From contig NZ_QICH01000003.1 of NCBI RefSeq assembly GCF_003194565.2, positions 248,001 through 312,000 on the forward strand: a stretch of 64,000 nt of DNA, in the 5' to 3' direction. The notes beneath the pieces were generated by a model that made no database searches, was not told the DNA's origin, and worked only from the letters and a program-made list of their open reading frames with translations. How positions within the stretch are numbered: the stretch's first letter is position 1; each line of letters starts with the position of its first letter. This stretch comes from Kangiella spongicola. Lineage in GTDB: Bacteria > Pseudomonadota > Gammaproteobacteria > Enterobacterales > Kangiellaceae. A program made the position numbers and the translations under genes. Shown here piece after piece: positions 55,694 through 64,000 of this stretch.

Positions 55694-58108
55694 TTAAGCC
55701 TCTGAGTCGTGATGCTTCATTTCTTCAGGGCTGAAATCATCAACGTTGATAATCTCTAAGCGTGCTTCTTCGGCATCGAGAACTAGCTGATACTCGTCTT
55801 GAGTAATGTGGCCAGCGTCGAGTGCTTCTTTGGCGAAAGGAACCACTTGGTGGTTGCCTGCTCGTTTGCCGAGTGCTTTCGAGAATTTCTTGACGATTGG
55901 CTCCATTTCAAGTTGTAAGCGTAGTGCTTTATCAACTTTCCATAGGTTGCTGTACTCGGACTCTGATTTGTAAGCACCGTGAGTCAGCTCTTCGCGCATA
56001 GCGCCTGGTTCTTGTAACTGGCGCGCGAGTTTACGCTGTAGTTTGTCCGATGGTGGCGAAAGCGGTAATCCCAGCGGGAAAACGATGAGTCTTAGGGCTT
56101 TACCTAACCAGCCAATTGGGAAGTTCTTTAAGACGCCATCAGCCGCCATTTGTGTTTCGTATAAGCAGTGCTCTAACGACCACTGAACGATTTCTTTATC
56201 GTGCTCAGGGCGGCCCTTGTCGTGGTAGAACTTCAACACAGAGCTTGCGATATAGAGGTTACTTAGCATGTCACCTAAACGACCAGAAATCATTTCGCGA
56301 CGTTTAAGTTCGCCACCTAAGACGCCCATGGTGACATCTGACAAGAAGGCTAGGGCGCTTGAGAATCGAGTGATGCGCTGATAATAGCGGCCAGTGAAGT
56401 CAGACTGTGGTTTCTTCACCAGCAAGCTGGCGCTTAATCCTAACCAGAAGGTGCGGATCTTGTTACTCATGGCAAAACCAAGGTGACCGAATAAGGCCTT
56501 GTCGAAGTCTTTAACGGCTTCTTTGCGGTTTTCGTTTTGAGTCGCTTGAATTTCTTTTAATACGTAAGGGTGGCAACGAATTGAGCCTTGGCCGTAGATA
56601 ATTAAGCTACGAGTTAGGATGTTAGCACCTTCGACCGTAATCGAGATAGGCGCGCCTTGGTAGGCTCGTGCTGCATAGTTTTTAGGCCCCATCATAACGG
56701 CTTTACCGCCATGAATATCAACACCATCGCAGGCTATATCGCGCGCCATGTCTGTGGTGTGACACTTTACAATCGCCGAGGCAACTGATGGCTTTTCACC
56801 ACTGTCGATACCGGCTGCAGTGAAGGTACGAACCGCGTCGATAAGGTAGGTTTTACCGGCAATTCGTGCTAACGCTTCCATCACACCTTCCATGTAGCCG
56901 ACTGGCACATTGAATTGGCGACGGATTCGAGCGTAAGCGCCTGTGGTGTAGGCAATCGTTTTTGAGCCGCCGGTTGCACTTGACGGCAATGAAATGGCGC
57001 GACCTGCTGATAAACAGTCGACCAGCATTCTCCAACCTAGACCTGCATTTTTAGGGCCACCAATAATGTAATCTAAAGGCACAAACACATCTTTACCGGT
57101 AGTCGGGCCGTTTTGGAATGGCGTGCTCATTGGATAGTGACGACGACCAATTTCAACACCGTCAGTATCTGTAGGGATTAAGGCACAAGTAATACCCAGG
57201 TCTTCTTTGTCACCAAGCAAGCCTTCTGGATCATAAAGCTTAAAGGCTAAACCGAGTAGGGAAGCTACTGGCGCTAGAGTGATATAACGCTTATCCCAAG
57301 TCAGTTTCATACCAACAACTTCTTCACCATTCCACTGACCTTTACAGATAATCCCTTTATCAGGAATACCGCCTGCGTCAGAGCCAGCTTCTGGTGCTGT
57401 TAGTGCGAAACATGGCACTTCTTGACCTTTGGCTAAGCGTGGCAAGTAATAGTCGCGCTGCTCTTGCGTACCATAGTGCATTAATAGTTCAGCAGGACCT
57501 AACGAGTTAGGCACTGAAACGATACTTCCAGCTGTCGCGCTTAGCGAGTTAATCTTGGTCAGAACTTGCGACTGGGCATAAGAGGAGAAGCCTAGACCGC
57601 CGTATTCTTTAGGGATGATGAAGCTGAAGAAACCGTTGTTTTTAATGTAGTCCCAGACTTCTGGCGGTAAATCACGATCAATGTGAGTGATCTGCCAGTC
57701 GTTAATCATGCTACACAGTTCTTCAACAGGGCCATCTAAGAATTCTTGCTCATCCTTAGTCAGCTTGGCTTTCTCAAAGCTATGGAAGCGTTTCCAGTTC
57801 GGTTTACCACCAAACATTTCTGCTTCCCACCACACAGTACCAGCGTCGAGTGCTTCCTGTTCAGTATCAGAAATACGTGGCATGATACCTTTGAACACAT
57901 CAAGCAGCTTAGCCGACACTTTGCGGCGAATAGGGCTTAAGTTTAGTGGTACGAAAATAATCAGGAAAATGGCCCAATGTACATACGGAATACCGTCGTA
58001 TAGGCTCCAAAGCACCAAAATACCAGCTAGAATTAAGCTAGTAATTTTGAGGCTTGCGCGATGATAGAGCGCTATCATCAAGGTTAGAAGTAATATTATA
58101 GTTAACAT
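55694..58108 (-). CDS. fadE: Acyl-CoA dehydrogenase FadE
   Basis: This 804-aa FAD enzyme does the first step of fatty-acid beta-oxidation. Two N-terminal hydrophobic segments (about 1-22, 28-50) anchor it to the membrane, as in E. coli FadE (about 814 aa). The acyl-CoA dehydrogenase core (about 120-480) includes FALTAPEAGSDAGG (about 233-246), and the catalytic-base region lies near YQGAPISITVEGANILTRSLI. A FadE-specific C-terminal domain (DUF1974, about 510-790) follows. Monocistronic. Confidence 0.96.
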   Translation of the reverse strand: MLTIILLLTLMIALYHRASLKITSLILAGILVLWSLYDGIPYVHWAIFLIIFVPLNLSPIRRKVSAKLLDVFKGIMPRISDTEQEALDAGTVWWEAEMFGGKPNWKRFHSFEKAKLTKDEQEFLDGPVEELCSMINDWQITHIDRDLPPEVWDYIKNNGFFSFIIPKEYGGLGFSSYAQSQVLTKINSLSATAGSIVSVPNSLGPAELLMHYGTQEQRDYYLPRLAKGQEVPCFALTAPEAGSDAGGIPDKGIICKGQWNGEEVVGMKLTWDKRYITLAPVASLLGLAFKLYDPEGLLGDKEDLGITCALIPTDTDGVEIGRRHYPMSTPFQNGPTTGKDVFVPLDYIIGGPKNAGLGWRMLVDCLSAGRAISLPSSATGGSKTIAYTTGAYARIRRQFNVPVGYMEGVMEALARIAGKTYLIDAVRTFTAAGIDSGEKPSVASAIVKCHTTDMARDIACDGVDIHGGKAVMMGPKNYAARAYQGAPISITVEGANILTRSLIIYGQGSIRCHPYVLKEIQATQNENRKEAVKDFDKALFGHLGFAMSNKIRTFWLGLSASLLVKKPQSDFTGRYYQRITRFSSALAFLSDVTMGVLGGELKRREMISGRLGDMLSNLYIASSVLKFYHDKGRPEHDKEIVQWSLEHCLYETQMAADGVLKNFPIGWLGKALRLIVFPLGLPLSPPSDKLQRKLARQLQEPGAMREELTHGAYKSESEYSNLWKVDKALRLQLEMEPIVKKFSKALGKRAGNHQVVPFAKEALDAGHITQDEYQLVLDAEEARLEIINVDDFSPEEMKHHDSEA

Positions 58109-58280
58109 AGCAACCTCTTGGATATTAAACTTCTTTCAGTCTAACACAACTGCTCGTACCAGTTGAAGTGAATTTTTAGGGAACTGCTAATTCTGTGGGA
58201 TCGTCTGTAAAGACTTGATGTTAAACAGGTTTTGTAAGACTATGGCACAGTTTTATAAAGGTTAACGGGGTAACTATTGA

Positions 58281-59144
58281 ATGAAACGTCTGGCAGTGGT
58301 AATTGTCCATGGGATTGGCTCAGAAAATAAGCATTATTCAACGGAGTTTAAGCACCGTGTGGTTGAGCGTTATTTAAAGGGCAACGGGCATGAACGCCGT
58401 GAGGATGACTTATTGTTTCATGAAATTTATTGGGGCGATTTGTTGCAGCATGACAATGATGATTTGCTGGATACCCTCGATTATCGTAAAGAACTGACCT
58501 ACACCGCATTTCGCCAGCTGTTTATAGATTCTATGAGCTTGGGCCTAGCTTATAATCGTCACGATGAGCAGGGGCTTTATCAGCTTATCCATAACCGTAT
58601 CGCTGAAAGCATGAAAAAACTTGCTTCACACCGACATGTTGACCCAGACAATACCCCTGTGGTGCTTTTAGCGCACTCTTTCGCTTCAGTTATCATGTCG
58701 CACTACATTCAAGACATTAATCAGGCCAAAGACAGTGCGAAATTTAGCCAGCTGAGTCATCTCGAAAGCTTCAGAACTTTAGCCGGAATTATTACCTGTG
58801 GTAGTCCGTTAGCGATTTATGACAGTTTGACACAGCGCTTACCGAGCCCTATCGATAAAGTAGGTAGTGAAACTGACCCAGCGCTGGTTGAGCATGTAAA
58901 ATGGTTAAATTTTTATGACAAAGATGATGTAGTCGCTTATCCTATGAAGAACATCAGCGACGAGTACCATAGAGTCGTCAGCGAAGACTTAGAAATCAAC
59001 GTCGGCAGTGCCAGAACATCGTGGAATCCAGCCTGCCATACTGGTTACTGGGAAGATAAAGACTTTTACCGACCAGTTGCTGACTATTTAGGCGAATTAA
59101 GAGCTGTAAAAGAATTTTGGGATTCGTCTGATAACCCAAACTAA
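58281..59144 (+). CDS. Alpha/beta-hydrolase-like protein
   Basis: This 287-aa cytoplasmic protein starts with VVIVHGIGS (oxyanion-type HG motif, about 6-14). It has a nucleophile-like LLAHSFASVIMSHYI (Ser about 132) and a late His in CHTGYW (about 254), in the order of an alpha/beta-hydrolase triad. The elbow reads A-H-S-F-A rather than G-x-S-x-G, so activity is uncertain. It may be a lipase/esterase-like protein of unknown substrate. It lies 98 bp before hrpA and is divergent from fadE. Confidence 0.75.
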   Translation: MKRLAVVIVHGIGSENKHYSTEFKHRVVERYLKGNGHERREDDLLFHEIYWGDLLQHDNDDLLDTLDYRKELTYTAFRQLFIDSMSLGLAYNRHDEQGLYQLIHNRIAESMKKLASHRHVDPDNTPVVLLAHSFASVIMSHYIQDINQAKDSAKFSQLSHLESFRTLAGIITCGSPLAIYDSLTQRLPSPIDKVGSETDPALVEHVKWLNFYDKDDVVAYPMKNISDEYHRVVSEDLEINVGSARTSWNPACHTGYWEDKDFYRPVADYLGELRAVKEFWDSSDNPN

Positions 59145-59242
59145 ATGCTCTAAACGTTACAATCGTCTGTCATAAAGAGTTTTTCTGAAAAGCGTATTGT
59201 CTAAAAGAGATCTGCCAAAGAAAATTAAATCTAAAGAGAATT

Positions 59243-62200
59243 ATGTCTGAAAAGAATTCGGCTATCAGTCTGAAGGATTGTTTATTAAGCGATCTATCCA
59301 ATATTAATAATCTTCAGAAAGCCATTAAAAAGCGCACCCAACAACAGCTACCAGCAACTAAGCTCGAAGAAAAGCTTAGTAAGCTAATGCACGATTCGTC
59401 GAAACTTGTGAGCCAGCGCGACGCCATTATCCCTAAAAACATTGAGTATGATGATGGCTTACCCGTTTCTCAATCCAGAGAAAAAGTTGCCCAGCTGATT
59501 AAAGACAACCAAGTTGTGGTGATAGCTGGTGAAACAGGATCGGGTAAAACAACTCAGCTGCCTAAAATCTGTCTTGAGCTAGGCTTGGGCCGAAGAGGGC
59601 GTATCGGTCATACCCAACCACGACGTGTGGCAGCGACCAGCGTTTCACGTCGTATTGCTGGAGAACTTAAAAGCGAGATCGGTCAGGTCATTGGTTACAA
59701 CATTCGTTTTAATGATCAAACCAACGCTGTCACTCCTGTAAAAGTTATGACTGACGGTGTTTTGTTGAATGAAATTATTCATGATCCGTTATTACTACAG
59801 TACGACGCCATCATTATCGACGAGGCTCACGAGCGCAGCCTAAATATCGACTTTTTACTGGGTTATTTAAGGCAGCTAATTGCAAAACGCTCAGACATTA
59901 AAATCATCATTACGTCAGCAACTATTGATGTTGAACGTTTTTCTGAGCACTTCAAAACCAATGGTAAACCTGCGCCAGTGCTGGAAATTAGTGGTCGTAC
60001 TTATCCCGTAGATGTTTGGTATCGACCTAATGATGAAGAAAATCCGCTACCACAAACCGATCATATTGGTCATGCGGTAGAAGAAATTATGGCGCATGGG
60101 CCGGGAGATATTTTGATATTCCTGCCTGGTGAAGCCGATATTCGCGATACCGCGAAACACCTGCGCAAAGAAGCTTTTAAGAACTGCGAAGTATTACCAT
60201 TATATGCTCGGTTGTCGATGTCTGAACAAGAGCGTATTTTTAAACCTTCTGGCGGAAAACGGCGTATCGTACTTGCGACTAATGTGGCGGAAACTTCTTT
60301 GACCGTGCCAGGAATACGCTACGTCATTGACCCAGGTTTGGCGAGGATTAGTCGTTATTCGGTGCGCAGTAAGATTCAGCGTTTACCGATCGAGAAAATC
60401 TCCCAAGCTAGTGCGAACCAGCGTAAAGGTCGCTGTGGCCGCGTGGCTGAGGGTGTTTGTATTCGACTTTATAGCGAAGAAGATTTTAATGAGCGCAAAG
60501 AGTTTACCGATGCAGAAATTCTAAGAACTAACTTAGCTGCGGTAATCTTGCAGATGAAGCAGTTGAAGCTTGGTGATATCGAGGCCTTTCCATTTATTGA
60601 TCCGCCGGCGGATAGGCAGGTCAGCGATGGTCTTAATCTACTGAACGAGCTACAAGCCATCAGCAAAGATAAAGAGTTGACTCATATTGGCCGACAAATG
60701 GCGCGATTGCCGATTGAGCCACGTTTAGCTCGCATATTGCTAGAAAGCGAAGAAAGGAACTATTTAAGCTATGCACTGGTTTTAGCCGCCTTTTTATCCG
60801 TAAAAGACCCACGCGAGTGGCCATTCGATAAAAAAGAGTTGGCTCAACAAAAGCACGCTAAATATAAGCATAAAACTTCTGATTTTATCGCCATCATTAA
60901 TTTGTGGAACCACCTGCATGAACAACAGGCCGAGCTCAGCAATAGCCAATTTCGCCGTTATTGTGGCGAAGAGCTTATTAACTTTAATGCGTATCGTGAA
61001 TGGAAAAGTACTTATCGTCAGCTAAAAAGCCTGATGCAACAGTCAAAATCACACAAAAAGCTAACCCCGAAAGAGTGGCAGACTGCGGAGTTTGAGCAAG
61101 AAGATCCTGTGTTTTACCAAAACCTGCATCAAGTATTACTCAGTGGATTGCTCAGTTTTATCGGCCAAAAAGATTTAGAAAAAGGCTATCAAGGTACTCG
61201 CCAAAGTAAGTTCATGGTGCATCCACAGTCTACCAATTTTAAAAAGCAGCCTGCCTGGTTGGTGACTTTCGAGGTTGTGGAAACGACCCAAGCTTATGCG
61301 CGGATGACGGCGGCTATCGAGCCTCTATGGTTAGAGCAAATCGCTAAGCATTTAATTAAAACTCACTATTACGACGCACACTGGAGCAAGAACCGGGGAG
61401 CGGTTGTTGCTGAAATGCAGCAAACCTTGCTTGGCCTGAAAATTGTTACTAATCGAACTGTTAATTACAGTGCTGTTGAACCGGAGCTTTGCCGCGAACT
61501 ATTTATTCTGCACGCGCTTGTTCGACAAGATTTAGAGTCAAAACAGCCTTTCCATAAACATAATGTACAGGTTAAGAAAGATGTTGAGCAAGAAATTGCC
61601 AAGGCTCGCCAAGCAGACCTTTGGGCGGATGAAACCACTATTGCACAATGGTTCGAACGCAAGTTACCTGATCACATTAACAGCGTAAAAAGCCTGAATA
61701 ACTGGCTCAAAAAAGATCCGAAGAAGCATAACGCCTTAATCAGTCTTTCAGCTGATGTTTTATTACCTCAAGAGCAAGAAGAGGACAAAGGACTTTATCC
61801 TGAGTTTATAAAAGCGAAGGGTGTGGAGCTACCACTAAAGTATCACTTTGAGCCTGGTCATGAAAAAGATGGCGTTACAGTACGCCTGCCGCAATCCCTT
61901 GTTGGACAGTTTAGTGATGGTGATTTTGAACGTTTGGTTCCAGGCTTGCTGGAAGAGAAGATAGAGTTTCTGATCCGCTCTCTACCTAAGCGCTTTCGTA
62001 AAAACTTTGTGCCAGTGCCAACTTTCGCTAAAGCCTGTTATGAAAAGGTTTTAGAGAGCAAAGGGCGCTTGGTGGATATCATTACCAAACACCTATTCAC
62101 CATGACGGGCGTAATTTTACCGCAAGAAGCATGGTCTGAATTAAATCTTCCTGAGCACTTCTTAATGCGTTTTGAAGTGGTTAATGATGCCGGAAAATTG

Positions 62201-63130
62201 CTGTATAGCTCTCGAAGTTTGGAAGCTAAACCTCGCAAGGTGGAAAAGGCTAAGTCCAAACCTTCGAAAAAAGTTAAAAATGTGACTTATACTTCTTGGC
62301 CTGAGGAGTTTGTACAGAAGGGCACTATGCAGGAGGCGGGGACTGACATTCCTATTTTTAACGCGATTGAGGATGCAAAGGATAAAGTTAGAATCATACC
62401 AGTGGTTAATCAGCGCCAAGCTGAGAAAACTCACATTCGTGGCGTTTGCCGCTTAATGGCTTTGTCCGAAAGTAAGACCTTTAGTTATCTACAGAAGAAG
62501 TATCATAACCGACAGCAGTTAATGTTAGCTTGCGCTTCGTTATACTCGCCAGAGGATTTGATTAACGATGTCATGATGTCTGTAATTAAAGACCATGTAT
62601 CTCGTAAGGTTCCTTATGATAAAGCTGGCTATGATAGTGTTTTAAAAGAGGTGCAAGAAAACATTGTACCTGACTCAAACAAGATCTTAGATCAGCTTGT
62701 TGGCACACTAAAACAACGAAACAGCTGCTTAGCCGATGCCAAAGCTTTAGGCAAAAACTTTTCAGCAGCTTATGACGATATCAAGCAGCAGCTTGAATTT
62801 CTGTTTCAGCCAGGCTTTTGCTATCGCTTCGGGGCGGAGCATGTGCGAGACTATGCGCGTTATTTAAAAGCCATACAGCTTAGGCTGGAGCGTATTAAAC
62901 ATAATCCGCTTAAGGATTTGCAGATTATGCAGCAATACCAACCTTGGTTAGAGCAAGTAGAACAGCTGGAGCAAAACCAGAAGATTCCACAGTTTGAAGT
63001 TGATGAGTATTGCTGGATGTTGCAGGAATATCGGATTTCGCTATTTGCACAAGGGCAAAAGACGCGTTTTCCAATTTCGAGTAAAAGGTTGCAGAAGTTT
63101 ATTGATAATTTAAACCGAGAGTATATTTAA
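59243..63130 (+). CDS. hrpA: ATP-dependent RNA helicase HrpA
   Basis: This 1295-aa DEAH-box helicase has Walker A GETGSGKTT (about 95-103), DEAH (about 193-196), SAT (ITSATID), and the motor 2 motifs TNVAETSLTVPG and QRKGRCGR. HA2 and OB-fold domains and the long HrpA-specific C-terminal region follow. The length matches E. coli HrpA (about 1300 aa). HrpA acts on stalled ribosomes and mRNA. Its stop codon overlaps that of the convergent REC-GGDEF gene within the four bases TTAA. Confidence 0.97.
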   Translation: MSEKNSAISLKDCLLSDLSNINNLQKAIKKRTQQQLPATKLEEKLSKLMHDSSKLVSQRDAIIPKNIEYDDGLPVSQSREKVAQLIKDNQVVVIAGETGSGKTTQLPKICLELGLGRRGRIGHTQPRRVAATSVSRRIAGELKSEIGQVIGYNIRFNDQTNAVTPVKVMTDGVLLNEIIHDPLLLQYDAIIIDEAHERSLNIDFLLGYLRQLIAKRSDIKIIITSATIDVERFSEHFKTNGKPAPVLEISGRTYPVDVWYRPNDEENPLPQTDHIGHAVEEIMAHGPGDILIFLPGEADIRDTAKHLRKEAFKNCEVLPLYARLSMSEQERIFKPSGGKRRIVLATNVAETSLTVPGIRYVIDPGLARISRYSVRSKIQRLPIEKISQASANQRKGRCGRVAEGVCIRLYSEEDFNERKEFTDAEILRTNLAAVILQMKQLKLGDIEAFPFIDPPADRQVSDGLNLLNELQAISKDKELTHIGRQMARLPIEPRLARILLESEERNYLSYALVLAAFLSVKDPREWPFDKKELAQQKHAKYKHKTSDFIAIINLWNHLHEQQAELSNSQFRRYCGEELINFNAYREWKSTYRQLKSLMQQSKSHKKLTPKEWQTAEFEQEDPVFYQNLHQVLLSGLLSFIGQKDLEKGYQGTRQSKFMVHPQSTNFKKQPAWLVTFEVVETTQAYARMTAAIEPLWLEQIAKHLIKTHYYDAHWSKNRGAVVAEMQQTLLGLKIVTNRTVNYSAVEPELCRELFILHALVRQDLESKQPFHKHNVQVKKDVEQEIAKARQADLWADETTIAQWFERKLPDHINSVKSLNNWLKKDPKKHNALISLSADVLLPQEQEEDKGLYPEFIKAKGVELPLKYHFEPGHEKDGVTVRLPQSLVGQFSDGDFERLVPGLLEEKIEFLIRSLPKRFRKNFVPVPTFAKACYEKVLESKGRLVDIITKHLFTMTGVILPQEAWSELNLPEHFLMRFEVVNDAGKLLYSSRSLEAKPRKVEKAKSKPSKKVKNVTYTSWPEEFVQKGTMQEAGTDIPIFNAIEDAKDKVRIIPVVNQRQAEKTHIRGVCRLMALSESKTFSYLQKKYHNRQQLMLACASLYSPEDLINDVMMSVIKDHVSRKVPYDKAGYDSVLKEVQENIVPDSNKILDQLVGTLKQRNSCLADAKALGKNFSAAYDDIKQQLEFLFQPGFCYRFGAEHVRDYARYLKAIQLRLERIKHNPLKDLQIMQQYQPWLEQVEQLEQNQKIPQFEVDEYCWMLQEYRISLFAQGQKTRFPISSKRLQKFIDNLNREYI

Positions 63131-64000
63131 CGAGTCATTCTAAGGGGTTCTTCGCTTCGGATGACTCGATTTCGGCCTGTTTCTTTCGCTCGATACAGCG
63201 CCTTGTCAGCATCTTCGATCATGTCATTTAAGTTGTACTTAATGGTTGAGCAGATACCAATACTAACGGTAACTTGAAGCTTATGATCTTCAGCATCAAT
63301 CACTGCATCACTAATCTTTTCTCTAAGCTCATCAAAGTACTCCAACGAATGCTGAGCGGACATACCATTCATGTAAAGACAGAATTCTTCGCCGCCGAAT
63401 CGAGCTACTACATCGGACTTACGTATTGAGTTTTTAATAATATGTGCCACTTCTCGCAACACGGCATCGCCAACGGAGTGGCCGTAGTTATCATTTACGG
63501 ATTTAAACTTATCAATATCAATCATGGCGCAAGTTACAGCCGTTTCATGGCGCCAAGCCGAATCATGCATAGCCTCGACCACCTCAAAGAAATGACGTCG
63601 GTTAGGCACGTTGGTCAAATAATCAAAACTTGCCGCTGTGGCGAGTTTCTGGAAAGTATTAAGGCTATCGAGATAGGAGTTAATACGCAGGTAAAACTCC
63701 TCAGCTAAAAAGGACTGCTTAATAATAAAGTCATCGGCGCCGTGTTTGAGGAAATTAGCCGCCATAATGGTTTGGCCGGCTCCAGACATTCCCAAAATAG
63801 CCAGTTCTTGCTTGCTGTAAATACGGCGTAAGCGACGCGTAAGTTCACAACCATCCATACCCGGCATCTGATAGTCTGTAATAACCATCTTCACATCTGG
63901 GTGATACTTTACATACTCGAAAGCTTCTTTGGGGTTGGTAAAGTGAAGAACCTTGTACTTATGAACTTTTAATAGAATTTGTAACAGCTTGGCTGAAGTT
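63127..64000 (-). CDS. Response regulator with GGDEF domain (5' end outside the window)
   Basis: The frame is open from the window edge to its stop, so the gene is partial at its start. The visible part begins inside a receiver domain with phosphoacceptor Asp in MVITDYQMPGMDG and the conserved Lys region IIKQ. A linker helix and a GGDEF domain follow: DYLTNVPNRRHF, DIDKFKSVND.YGH..GD, and active site FGGEEF with inhibitory RxxD (RKSD) five residues before it. A two-component-controlled diguanylate cyclase of the PleD/WspR kind is likely. The GTG at 63894 is not the true start because the receiver fold continues upstream. Confidence 0.93.
   Translation of the reverse strand, partial: TSAKLLQILLKVHKYKVLHFTNPKEAFEYVKYHPDVKMVITDYQMPGMDGCELTRRLRRIYSKQELAILGMSGAGQTIMAANFLKHGADDFIIKQSFLAEEFYLRINSYLDSLNTFQKLATAASFDYLTNVPNRRHFFEVVEAMHDSAWRHETAVTCAMIDIDKFKSVNDNYGHSVGDAVLREVAHIIKNSIRKSDVVARFGGEEFCLYMNGMSAQHSLEYFDELREKISDAVIDAEDHKLQVTVSIGICSTIKYNLNDMIEDADKALYRAKETGRNRVIRSEEPLRMTR

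Overview
The window looks like chromosome of a free-living, probably marine, moderately AT-rich gammaproteobacterium. ClpS-ClpA-IF1-Bpt-Aat, FadE, HrpA, CsiV next to Mfd, YeaC (DUF1315) next to AnsA, and a gltX divergent from a tRNA-Val all point to Gammaproteobacteria. The abundance of secreted or lipoprotein peptidases, TonB-dependent uptake and amino-acid catabolism would fit Kangiella or a close relative. That genus assignment is inference from gene content only. No plasmid, phage, integrase, IS transposase or CRISPR array is visible.

Layout. 1-2.1 kb: tRNA-Val (minus) with its own terminator and a stable-RNA-type promoter, divergent from gltX. 2.1-11.1 kb: a lipoprotein, a cyanophycinase-family (S51) protein, an M1 aminopeptidase lipoprotein, a two-domain M16 protease lipoprotein, an AhpD-like protein, and small conserved proteins (DUF3465, YegP, YqhA). 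11.3-16.1 kb: a complete N-degron locus, with clpS-clpA facing infA, bpt and aat. 16.2-17.9 kb: umuDC. 18.1-23 kb: a TonB-dependent receptor followed by an S9 peptidase. 23-26 kb: formaldehyde detoxification (adhC-fghA) divergent from a LysR regulator. 26-27.3 kb: tRNA-Arg(CCT), a lipoprotein-rhodanese fusion and a VOC protein. 27.4-32.8 kb: a full arginine-to-spermidine set (speD, speE, speA, aguA, aguB). 33.4-34.7 kb: an unrecognised protein behind a long gene-free AT-rich stretch. 34.8-39.2 kb: leucine dehydrogenase, ALDH7-type aldehyde dehydrogenase, an EF-hand protein and a saccharopine/lysine dehydrogenase, probably branched-chain amino-acid and lysine catabolism. 39.2-43.5 kb: csiV-mfd. 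43.7-51.3 kb: an unrecognised protein, a TPR-GGDEF cyclase, a CPA1 antiporter, an HD-GYP protein and DUF1315. 51.4-54.6 kb: ansA, an M20 amidohydrolase and an M50 protease. 54.6-55.7 kb: a small membrane protein and a repeat-rich non-coding island. 55.7-64 kb: fadE, an alpha/beta-hydrolase-like protein, hrpA and a REC-GGDEF gene cut by the window edge.

How the genes fit together. Extracellular or periplasmic peptidases plus TonB uptake would supply peptides and amino acids. These feed the leucine, lysine, asparagine and arginine enzymes. ClpSA with two aminoacyl transferases handles intracellular protein turnover. Three cyclic-di-GMP proteins suggest surface or biofilm control.

The most unusual non-coding feature is the 55.07-55.69 kb island. 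It holds a roughly 457-bp element with imperfect ~53-bp terminal inverted repeats enclosing a large nested cruciform, followed by a second short dispersed-type palindrome. No new multi-gene defence-type system is evident. The best protein candidates for something undescribed are the two unrecognised proteins at 33.4 and 43.7 kb. All coordinates and motifs were read by eye. No database search or folding program was run.
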